DNA of 64,000 bases from the NCBI GenBank assembly GCA_903832055.1, contig CAILAC010000017.1, positions 186,001 through 250,000 of the forward strand. Direction: 5' to 3'. This stretch comes from an uncultured Acidobacteriota bacterium (GTDB taxonomy: Bacteria; Acidobacteriota; Terriglobia; Terriglobales; Acidobacteriaceae). This document shows positions 37,865 to 44,939 of the stretch, piece by piece; the first letter of the stretch is position 1; every line of letters begins with the position of its first letter. Under the pieces are notes generated by a model, which worked only from the letters and a program-made list of their open reading frames with translations, did no database searches and was not told where the DNA came from. The translations under genes and the position numbers were made by a program.

Positions 37865-37892
37865 TTTCACCCGCCAATTTCGCCTGTATACT
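37865..37892 (+). promoter_or_regulatory. promoter of the glycosyltransferase gene
   Basis: TTTCAC (37865-37870), a 16-base spacer and TATACT (37887-37892), about 62 bases before the start at 37954. CAGGAG stands upstream of the start codon. Confidence 0.5.
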
Positions 37893-37953
37893 CGCCTTAA
37901 AGCCCTCAAACACCCATATTTCCGAACAAGCGCAACAGGAGAAGTCCACAAGA

Positions 37954-39543
37954 ATGCCCCTGAAACGCCTCGCCTACCCCCTGTGGATCGTCTTCCTCGC
38001 CGTATTCGCAGCCGCGCACGCCTGGCATCTCCGCGCCGATTTCCCCAACTTCTCCCCCTGGGAAGACTGGTCAAAATACACCGACGAGGGCTGGTACGGC
38101 AACGCCGCCATCCGCGCCCATCTCTTTGGCAACTGGTACGTGCCCGGCGACTTCAACCCCGCCCCCGCCGTCCCCGTCTGGCCCTTTCTACAGTGGCTGC
38201 TCTTCTTCGTTACCGGAGTCTCCATCCAGGCCGCGCGCGGACTCTCCGTCGCCTTCTTCTTTCTCAACCTGCTGCTCAGCTACAAGCTCTTTCGCGAACG
38301 CGGCCCTCGCTGGGTCGGCCTGCTCGCTGTCACCCTGCTCGTCACCAGCCCCTTCCTCTACTGCTTCAGCCGCCTGGCGATCCTCGAGCCGCTGCTCATC
38401 GCCCTCACCCTTGGCGCCATGAATCTCGCCATCCGCATGCCCCGCTTTGCGCATAAAGAGGCGGTCGCCGCCCTCATCGGCCTCATCTTCACCATGATGA
38501 TGCTCACCAAAACCACCGCCATCTTCCTGCTGCCGGCGCTCATCTGGACAATCGCACTCCCCTTCTGGAACCAGAAGCGCAAGCTCCTTCGCATGCTTGT
38601 CGCCGCCGGCGGCACCGCTCTCCTCACCTTTAGCATGTGGATGCTCGTCGTCGTCGGTAACGATCTCTTTGAGGACTACAAATACCTCTTCTTCGTGAAT
38701 GTCTACAAGAAGCCCCACGGCGTCTGGGCCCGCTTCATGAGCTTCTGGTGGTCCTTCCACGGCGGCCTCTGGGCCGATGTTGTGCTGATTCCCCTCGCCG
38801 GCATCCTGATCATCGCCGCTGTCTACACCCGCAGTCGCATCACCGCCAAAAACTGGCGTCCCAACTGGACCGCTGGGCTGTGGCGCGACCCGCTTTTCTC
38901 CGGCTCCGTGCTCATCGTCGCCGGTTACATCGGCTTCATGACCTACCAGAATCATCCCCAGCCGCGCTACTACGCCGTCGTCGCCTTCTTCAGCTTCTTC
39001 GTCGTCGTCCGCGTCACCGCCCAGCTTTTGTACCAGCAGGCTCGGGCGCACACGGTCGGCCTCGCCATCCTCGGCCTCGTCCTCCTCACCGCCGTCGGCA
39101 ACAGCATCTGGACCATGGGCTACGTCCTGCACCCGCAGTACACCTTTGTGAACGCAGCCGCGCACCTCACCCGCTACATCGACGAGCATCCCAACGGCAA
39201 GCGCCTGCTGGTCTCCATCAGCGGCGACGAAATCACCCTCATCACCCACCTCCAGACCATCTGCGACGACTTTGGCACGCAGGACCTCGCCCCCAAGCTC
39301 GCCCGCTACCAGCCCGGCTGGTACGCCACCTGGAACGACCTCGACCCCGGCACCCTGGAAGACATCCACACCCACTTCTCGCTCGAACAAGTCGCCGGCT
39401 TCCCCGCCTTCGACGACCCGGAACGCAACACGCTCTATCTATTCAAACTCCACCCGCTACCCAACGGCCAGGTCCGCGAACCAGACGGCCAACTCCTCGA
39501 GCAACCCCTGCCCGACGACAAAATCAACATCCCCATCCAATAA
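37954..39543 (+). CDS. ArnT/PMT-like membrane glycosyltransferase
   Basis: A 529-residue polytopic protein with about 11-12 hydrophobic helices. The first periplasmic loop carries the acidic DEGWYG motif (residues about 47-52), the catalytic-acid signature of GT-C enzymes of the PMT_2/ArnT type that use polyprenyl-linked sugars. A second family-like element is SRLAILEP near 137. A soluble C-terminal domain starts near 410. It should glycosylate lipid, polysaccharide or protein on the outer face of the inner membrane. The acceptor cannot be inferred. Third codon positions are overwhelmingly C, as in the neighbouring backbone genes. Confidence 0.85.
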   Translation: MPLKRLAYPLWIVFLAVFAAAHAWHLRADFPNFSPWEDWSKYTDEGWYGNAAIRAHLFGNWYVPGDFNPAPAVPVWPFLQWLLFFVTGVSIQAARGLSVAFFFLNLLLSYKLFRERGPRWVGLLAVTLLVTSPFLYCFSRLAILEPLLIALTLGAMNLAIRMPRFAHKEAVAALIGLIFTMMMLTKTTAIFLLPALIWTIALPFWNQKRKLLRMLVAAGGTALLTFSMWMLVVVGNDLFEDYKYLFFVNVYKKPHGVWARFMSFWWSFHGGLWADVVLIPLAGILIIAAVYTRSRITAKNWRPNWTAGLWRDPLFSGSVLIVAGYIGFMTYQNHPQPRYYAVVAFFSFFVVVRVTAQLLYQQARAHTVGLAILGLVLLTAVGNSIWTMGYVLHPQYTFVNAAAHLTRYIDEHPNGKRLLVSISGDEITLITHLQTICDDFGTQDLAPKLARYQPGWYATWNDLDPGTLEDIHTHFSLEQVAGFPAFDDPERNTLYLFKLHPLPNGQVREPDGQLLEQPLPDDKINIPIQ

Positions 39544-39596
39544 ACACGCAGCACGGCAAACCGCAATTTCGCGTCCAGGCGATGTATGCTGTCTCG

Positions 39597-40001
39597 ATGG
39601 TAAAGATGAGATCGCTTCAGGTCGCCTGCGCCACCCTCTTCGCATCATCCCTTTTCTGCGGAGGAAGCTCAATCATGGCTCAAACCTCGGAACACAGCAT
39701 CGTCCGGCTCGCAGAACTGGAGATCGACCCAGCTCAGGTCGAAGCCTACAAGCGCGCGCTCAAAGAGGAAATCGAGGCGTCCGTACGCGTCGAACCCGGT
39801 GTCCTGACTTTATATGCCATCTCCGTCAAAGAGCATCCGGAACAAATCCGACTCTTTGAGGAATACCGAGACGCAGCGGCCTACCAGACACACCTGCAAT
39901 CCGCTCATTTCCTGAAATACAAGGCCGAGACCCACGCAATGATCAAATCGCTGAGGCTGCTCGAAACCGACCAGATACTCCTGAGCTCAAAGTACCGCTG
40001 A
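39597..40001 (+). CDS. exported antibiotic-biosynthesis-monooxygenase (ABM) fold protein
   Basis: A 134-residue protein. A hydrophobic leader (about residues 5-28, ending MAQ) suggests export. A ferredoxin-like dimeric alpha/beta barrel of the ABM/YgiN type follows (RLAELEIDPAQVEAYKRAL ... VLTLYAISVKEHPEQIRLFEEYRD ... HLQSAHFLKY). Such proteins act as small monooxygenases or heme/quinone-binding proteins; many are uncharacterised. Start codons at 39582, 39597 and 39606 are all possible, and I chose the one giving the most compact leader. It overlaps no other real gene and lies 53 bases after the glycosyltransferase stop. Confidence 0.72.
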   Translation: MVKMRSLQVACATLFASSLFCGGSSIMAQTSEHSIVRLAELEIDPAQVEAYKRALKEEIEASVRVEPGVLTLYAISVKEHPEQIRLFEEYRDAAAYQTHLQSAHFLKYKAETHAMIKSLRLLETDQILLSSKYR

Positions 40002-40060
40002 TGCATTCAATAGACTCGCGACGACCGTAGGATGAACAATTCCCTCAAAATCAATAGTGA

Positions 40061-40164
40061 GTCATCCTGAGCGAAGCGAAGGACGCGCTTTTCACACTCA
40101 CACTTCACACTCGCACTCGGTTGTCATCCTGAGCGAAGCGACGGACGCGCTTGCATCTTGGCCT
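40061..40164. repeat. two direct copies of GTCATCCTGAGCGAAGCG
   Basis: Copies begin at 40061 and 40133, 72 bases apart. Each runs GTCATCCTGAGCGAAGCGA(a/c)GGACGCGCTT. Between them lies a TTCACACTCACACTTCACACTCGCACTC tract that recurs near 47805, 61159 and 62728. Dispersed intergenic repeat of unknown function. Confidence 0.7.
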
Positions 40165-40175
40165 ATATGGTCTGC

Positions 40176-40820
40176 TCAGCGGCTCTTCGACTTACGCTGC
40201 AAGGCTTTTTGACGCCTGTCGGTTTCGAGCCCGAGCGCCTCAAGGCTTGCAAGAATTTTCCCAACTTGTCGCGAGGTCAAGTTCGGAAACAATCTGTAAT
40301 TCCGACCCGCCGCCCGAATTCGGAATCCGGAAATCGAATTTCCTCTGCCGCGCACAAGCGTCCCATATCGAAACCGCGAAACATCCTTGAGCAGGTAGGA
40401 TTCGGAAATCCATTCCTGATTGCGCCAATCGAACCAGCGCATCCGCGAGACTGTCAGGGTCAAACCATCGCATTCCAGCTTCTGACCACCCGGATATATC
40501 GCTGGTAGGGTCGTGAACAGATGCCACGCAGAAATCAGGAGAATGAAAAGCACAAAGCACGCAGGGAAAATAAAGCGATATGAGCCAACTGGGTACGCAT
40601 GCAAGTCTTGCCAGGGGCTCGAAGCGCCATTCCTACCGCCCCCGAAAAGACACGCGCATACCAGCGCCAGGCATAAGAGCCCATGCCCGAGGCCTATATA
40701 AAAACGGCGATATGGCGACCCAGATACCGCATCGTATTGAACTCGAACGAAACCAGGCTCGACAAGAATATCGATGATGCCCTTTGGCATTAAGGAATCA
40801 AGCATGTGACTTCGGGGCAT
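40176..40820 (-). CDS. hypothetical membrane protein
   Basis: A 214-residue protein with two transmembrane segments (about residues 43-60 and 82-102) separated by a short loop, and a C-terminal cytoplasmic part. That part contains a PH-domain-like beta pattern (LECDGLTLTVSRMRWFDWRNQ ... LLKDVSRFRYG), a common layout of small bacterial PH-like membrane proteins. Function unknown. A perfect TATAAT sits six bases upstream of the ATG on the minus strand, so the message may be leaderless. Codon use is less C-rich than its neighbours. Confidence 0.6.
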   Translation of the reverse strand: MPRSHMLDSLMPKGIIDILVEPGFVRVQYDAVSGSPYRRFYIGLGHGLLCLALVCACLFGGGRNGASSPWQDLHAYPVGSYRFIFPACFVLFILLISAWHLFTTLPAIYPGGQKLECDGLTLTVSRMRWFDWRNQEWISESYLLKDVSRFRYGTLVRGRGNSISGFRIRAAGRNYRLFPNLTSRQVGKILASLEALGLETDRRQKALQRKSKSR

Positions 40821-40826
40821 GGCGAC

Positions 40827-40832
40827 ATTATA
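40827..40832 (-). promoter_or_regulatory. TATAAT -10 box immediately upstream of the 40820 start
   Basis: Minus-strand TATAAT ends six bases before the ATG, the spacing expected for a leaderless transcript. No convincing -35 hexamer is seen. Confidence 0.4.
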
Positions 40833-40855
40833 TAAATCGCTCTCTTGCAGCCTGC

Positions 40856-42334
40856 CTACCGCCCCAGATAAACCTTGTACTGCTGCTCCAACACCCCGGT
40901 CGTCCGCGCCAGTTGCAGCTTGGCCAGGTTGTACTGGTACAGGCTCTCGACCAGGTTGGTCTGCGCCCCGGCCAGCGAAGCCTGCGCGCGCACCAGCGGC
41001 AGCGTATCGTCCAGACCGGCATTGAAGCGGTCCGTCTCATCCGACAGCGCGGCCCCCGCCAGGTCTACATTTGACCGCGCCACATCTACCAGCTTCTGCG
41101 CCGCCTCGACATCCATCATCGCCGACCGTACCTGCACGTCAATCCGTGTGCGAATCTCGCTCAGTTGCAGGTTTGCCCCCGCCAATTGCGCCCGCGCCAC
41201 ATCCGCATCACCGCGCAGGCTCGCCTCCTGGAAGATCGGTACCCGCAGCGTACCCATCGCCGCCAGAGTCCCGTGATACACACTCCCGGTCACGCCGGTC
41301 ACCGCATAGTTCCCGCGGAAACTCAGCGAAGGCAGCCGCTCCGCCTTGCGCGCACCCACTACCATCCGCGTCTCCCGCACCTGGGCCTGATATTTCTGAT
41401 AGTCCTGCCGGTTTTCATACGCCTGCGCGCGCAGCTCTTCAGCGCTCCGCGTCGCCAGTTCGCTATATGGAGCCGGATCAGTCAGCGCGATCTTTTGCCC
41501 CGGAGCAAGTCCAATCTCCCGCTTCAGCAGAATCTCGGCCTTTTCGTGCCGGTTCTCCGCTGCCACCACCGTCTGCTGCTGCTGTTGAAACTGCACCCGC
41601 GCCCGCAGCTCATCCAGATTAGCCACCACTCCGGCCTCATGCTTGTCATGTGCCTGGTCCAGCAGCACCCGGTCGGCATCCAACAGAGCCTTGGCATTAT
41701 CGACTTCGCTCTGTGCCGCTATCGCCGCCAGATACGCCGTTGCCACCTGCTGAACGACCTCGCCCCGGCCCGACTTCATGTCAAAATAGGCAACTTTTTC
41801 CGCTGCCCGCACCGCCTTGTAGCCGTCAATGGTCGGGCCGCTGAAGAGCGACTGCTCATAGTTGATCTGGCCCACTGTCACATCAGCCTTGGTGATGAAC
41901 GACAGGTTCGACGGAAATCCCCCCGGAAACAGCCCACTCAGCTTCTTCACAAACCCCGGCCCAAAGCCAAACGCAGCCAGGTTGTACTCATGCACGCTGG
42001 GGCCGCCGCTCACCGTAATCGTCGGCATGAAGAGCTGCAAGGCCTGCAGTTCCTGCCCGCGCAGCGTCTTCTGGCTAGCCTCGGCGTTCTTGAGACCCAG
42101 ATTATTTTCCAGGCCCCGCGTTACCGCGTCGTCCAGCGAGAGCTTTACCACCTCATCGGTCGCCGGATGCAGCGTCACACTGCCGTAAAACGGGTTCGCC
42201 GCAGAGCTCATGCCGGCATTCGGGTTGGCCTGGGCCAAACCAGACACACCGGCGCTCAGCGCCAGAAGCACAGTCAACAACGGCAAAGCCGCACGGCGGG
42301 GAGCGGGAGAAAAAGCGCGATTCACAACCATCAT
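40856..42334 (-). CDS. TolC-family outer-membrane channel protein
   Basis: A 492-residue protein with a signal peptide (about residues 1-35) and two tandem outer-membrane efflux (OEP) repeats. Long amphipathic helices are rich in Ala, Gln and Glu (for example VDNAKALLDADRVLLDQAHDKHEAGVV and the equivalent VDVARSNVDLAGAALSDETDRF in the second half, quoted in part). It would form the trimeric exit duct of an RND or ABC efflux system, but no pump genes are adjacent. The nearby ArsR regulator is on the same strand upstream and may control it. The C-terminus ends in the usual short helix. Confidence 0.88.
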   Translation of the reverse strand: MMVVNRAFSPAPRRAALPLLTVLLALSAGVSGLAQANPNAGMSSAANPFYGSVTLHPATDEVVKLSLDDAVTRGLENNLGLKNAEASQKTLRGQELQALQLFMPTITVSGGPSVHEYNLAAFGFGPGFVKKLSGLFPGGFPSNLSFITKADVTVGQINYEQSLFSGPTIDGYKAVRAAEKVAYFDMKSGRGEVVQQVATAYLAAIAAQSEVDNAKALLDADRVLLDQAHDKHEAGVVANLDELRARVQFQQQQQTVVAAENRHEKAEILLKREIGLAPGQKIALTDPAPYSELATRSAEELRAQAYENRQDYQKYQAQVRETRMVVGARKAERLPSLSFRGNYAVTGVTGSVYHGTLAAMGTLRVPIFQEASLRGDADVARAQLAGANLQLSEIRTRIDVQVRSAMMDVEAAQKLVDVARSNVDLAGAALSDETDRFNAGLDDTLPLVRAQASLAGAQTNLVESLYQYNLAKLQLARTTGVLEQQYKVYLGR

Positions 42335-42534
42335 TCTCTCAGATGTACGAGTTGCCCTGAGGATTCTGACGTTTGCCTTTACAGCGTGAGAAATCTGCCT
42401 CCACCCACGCTTTTTCGTCGGCCCGTTGCTCAGCCACTGCCACTGAACGGCTAAAATCCGGAAGCCGCGCTTGGCCTCCCGGATCCGCAGAGCGCAGAAC
42501 TGGCCCCCATTTCAGCCCTCAGGGGGTCAGCCGG

Positions 42535-42873
42535 TTATCCGCCGCTCTCGATCTTTGCGATAAGCACGCGGCGCAATATCTGGCAGGCCTGCTCCACCTC
42601 TGGAATCGCCAGCGAGCAGTAAATCTTCTTCCCCTCGCGCCGGGAGACCACAACCCCTGCCCCTTTGAGAACGGCAATATGCTGTGAAAGATTGGCCTTT
42701 GAAATCGCAAGCGCCCCTTGCAGATCTGTGCACGACCATTCCTTCTGGCTCAGCAGGTCAAGCAAGTGCAGCCGAGTCGGGTTGGCAAAGGCCTTGCAGA
42801 GTTCTGCCTGCCTCTCGTATACGCGCTTTTCAATCGCTATACGAGGGTCTGTTTCCATTGCACTGATGGGCAT
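42535..42873 (-). CDS. ArsR-family transcriptional regulator
   Basis: A 112-residue winged-helix regulator (AKAFANPTRLHLLDLLSQKEWSCTDLQ ... SKANLSQHIAVLKGAGVVVSRREGKKIYCSL in pieces). One cysteine lies in the alpha-3 equivalent region (EWSCTDL) and another near the end, but there is no clear CxC metal site. It may sense metals, redox state or another signal. The start at 42873 or the ATG 15 bases later are both possible. A TATACT box eight bases upstream suggests a leaderless or nearly leaderless transcript. Positioned 200 bases upstream of the TolC-like gene on the same strand. Confidence 0.85.
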   Translation of the reverse strand: MPISAMETDPRIAIEKRVYERQAELCKAFANPTRLHLLDLLSQKEWSCTDLQGALAISKANLSQHIAVLKGAGVVVSRREGKKIYCSLAIPEVEQACQILRRVLIAKIESGG

Positions 42874-42881
42874 AACGCTAG

Positions 42882-42887
42882 AGTATA
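42882..42887 (-). promoter_or_regulatory. TATACT -10 box of the ArsR gene
   Basis: Minus-strand TATACT eight bases before the chosen ATG, within GCGTATACTC. No strong -35 is visible. Confidence 0.4.
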
Positions 42888-43003
42888 CGCCGAACTTCGC
42901 AGCCGCTTTTAGTTTTTCAGAGCGGCCCAGGCAACCCGGATGGAACACCGAATCTGTTCCAGTGAGGCTGCCGGGCTACCCGCCGTCTATCAGCTTCCGT
43001 ACA

Positions 43004-44680
43004 TCAGCCGCCGTTCGGCCCATTGTGGCAGTCGTAGCAGGTCACCGCTTTGCCCGCCGCAAATGCCTTGGTGCCGCCTTCTGTCTTGAAGCTTCGCGCC
43101 ATGCTTGTCTTCGACAGTACCGTACCTCGGAACGTCGCTCCGTGGCAGTAAGCACAGGTCTGACGGTTGTTCTGGGCGTAGTCACCATGCCCACTCACCC
43201 ACGACTGACCAATCGTATGCATCCCATGCGGACCACCGTTGGCCGTCACCTTCAGGTTGGTATGGCACACCACACACTCCGTCACCTTGCCCAGATGTCC
43301 CTGCAACTCCATGCTGTAGACATTGTCGTTCGGCTGCAGAGACACAAACTCGGCATGTGTTGACCCATGGCAGGCCGAGCAGAAGAGCTTGCCATGCCCC
43401 GTGCTGAAGCGAAACAGGTTTGACCCCGCCACCGGCACATTATTGTTGGTCGCAAACGTTGTATCTGTCGTCTGCCGCCATTTTCCGGTCGCATCATAGG
43501 TCGTCACAAACCGCTGGCTGCTGTTGTGGCACATCTGGCAAGCCGGTTCCACCAGCCACGGATTGCGCGTCGCGTCTGCAACGTGGGTGGTATTCCCGTG
43601 GCAATCCGAACACTGTTGCGTGTTCATCGCCCCACGCTTGCACTTGGTTACCGGGCCCGGATGGCATTGATAGCACCCCGCCACGTCGCTCGGTGCTTTG
43701 TCAAAACTCACCCCGCTGGCGGGCACAATCTGCGGCCCATGCAGCTTGTGCATCGCCGCCGAAAGCGACTCCACCCCCGCCACGCCCGGCAGAGAAAGCG
43801 CATTGTCTGAGTGGCAAGCCGCACACAGCACCGGGGTTCCGCTCAAGGCCGTCTGGTACAAGCTCGATCCATAAGTCCACCCGTTGGTCCTGAGCGTGAA
43901 CAGATACTTCGCAATCGGCCAGCGGTCGTCATGTTTCTTCAGAATATTGAGCTTCATATCCTTTGACACGTCAGCATTGTTTACCCAACCGGTGGCCGGT
44001 TTGGCCGCTGCGTCCGAGCCGGAGGCATGGCAGTTTTTGCAGCTCATCTCATCGCTCACCGGCAGCACAATATCAATCGTCGCCAGCACCGTCCCGGCTG
44101 CATTCTTTGCCACCAGGCGCGCCATTGAAAAAGGATTGACCTTGCCCGCATCGTCATACGGCATCGTCGGGATTCCAACTGCCTCCCAGAACCCCAGCGC
44201 CGCATTGAATTGCAGCCCGTGCGGAACCTTGCTCTGCGTCGAATACCCCGCCAGACCCTGCTCAGCCGGCAGTGACTTCTGGAACAAAAGCCGCGAATAG
44301 TTCCAGAAATTCGTCTTGTTCACACTCGTCGTGTTAATTGAACCCGAAGTATCCGCGATCGCCTGGTAGGTCACCGTCACACCACTCGTGACCGCGACCG
44401 GCGGCTCACCGCGCTTCAATAGCTGCGCATGAATCGTGTTGTACGGCGGCAGTACAGCAAAAACCGAATAGTCCTTGCCGTCCATGCAATGCATCCCCAA
44501 CTCGCTCCACGCCACCAGAACATACGGGCCGGGAGTCGCACTGACCGCCGGAGCAGCCTGGCTGGCATAAACAGGATGATGGTTGGTTGCAGCGTTTACG
44601 TTTTGCGCCCCGGCTGCGCCAGGACTCCCTGCCAGTGACAAAAGGCAGGCTAAGGACAAGAGTTTCAGAATAGGCTTCAT
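43004..44680 (-). CDS. nonaheme c-type cytochrome, exported
   Basis: A 558-residue protein with a signal peptide (residues about 1-25) and nine CXXCH heme-attachment motifs: CKNCH, CAACH, CYQCH, CSDCH, CQMCH, CSACH, CVVCH, CAYCH and CYDCH, all in the C-terminal 60 percent. The N-terminal 200 residues lack hemes, contain a MHCMDGKDYSVF motif and look like a beta-rich domain. It should carry electrons in the periplasm or at the outer membrane. The partner redox enzyme is not in the window. A CRP-like site overlaps its promoter. I do not recognise it as a named cytochrome such as NrfA or OTR. Confidence 0.9.
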   Translation of the reverse strand: MKPILKLLSLACLLSLAGSPGAAGAQNVNAATNHHPVYASQAAPAVSATPGPYVLVAWSELGMHCMDGKDYSVFAVLPPYNTIHAQLLKRGEPPVAVTSGVTVTYQAIADTSGSINTTSVNKTNFWNYSRLLFQKSLPAEQGLAGYSTQSKVPHGLQFNAALGFWEAVGIPTMPYDDAGKVNPFSMARLVAKNAAGTVLATIDIVLPVSDEMSCKNCHASGSDAAAKPATGWVNNADVSKDMKLNILKKHDDRWPIAKYLFTLRTNGWTYGSSLYQTALSGTPVLCAACHSDNALSLPGVAGVESLSAAMHKLHGPQIVPASGVSFDKAPSDVAGCYQCHPGPVTKCKRGAMNTQQCSDCHGNTTHVADATRNPWLVEPACQMCHNSSQRFVTTYDATGKWRQTTDTTFATNNNVPVAGSNLFRFSTGHGKLFCSACHGSTHAEFVSLQPNDNVYSMELQGHLGKVTECVVCHTNLKVTANGGPHGMHTIGQSWVSGHGDYAQNNRQTCAYCHGATFRGTVLSKTSMARSFKTEGGTKAFAAGKAVTCYDCHNGPNGG

Positions 44681-44774
44681 GGGGGAGACTCCAATTCAAG
44701 GGTGAGGAAAAACCAGGCAGTTGCAGCAAAACAGCAGGAACAGCAAACGAGTGCAACAGTTGCACAGTTGCGCA

Positions 44775-44819
44775 ACTATAGTCAGACTCGCCACACGATA
44801 AGCTGTGACGCGCATCACA
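44775..44819 (-). promoter_or_regulatory. CRP/FNR-type site and promoter of the multiheme cytochrome
   Basis: TGTGACGCGCATCACA at 44804-44819 has perfect TGTGA-N6-TCACA arms. On the minus strand TATAGT (44775-44780) follows with 23 bases between. This places the site centre roughly 40-45 bases upstream of the expected start of transcription, the class II activator geometry. Confidence 0.6.
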
Positions 44820-44862
44820 CATGTGCTCCCTTTTCATGTGCGGATCCCTCAATCGCTCGGCG

Positions 44863-44897
44863 CAAACAAAACGGGCACTGCCCCCTCGGCAATGCCC
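44863..44897 (-). terminator. terminator of the EF-G-like gene
   Basis: Minus-strand GGGCATTGCC and GGCAGTGCCC pair with one G-U wobble around a short G-rich loop, then TTTTGTTTG. Confidence 0.7.
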
Positions 44898-44939
44898 GTC
44901 TCGATTTCCCTTACGGCTGAGGTCCTTGCCAGCAGCTTG

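Noticed and set aside
36613-39390. Minus-strand frames over the ABC permease and glycosyltransferase genes (36613-37368, 38188-39390)
   Set aside because: Composition of Asp/Glu/Gly/Val typical of the complement of C-rich third-position genes; no motifs.
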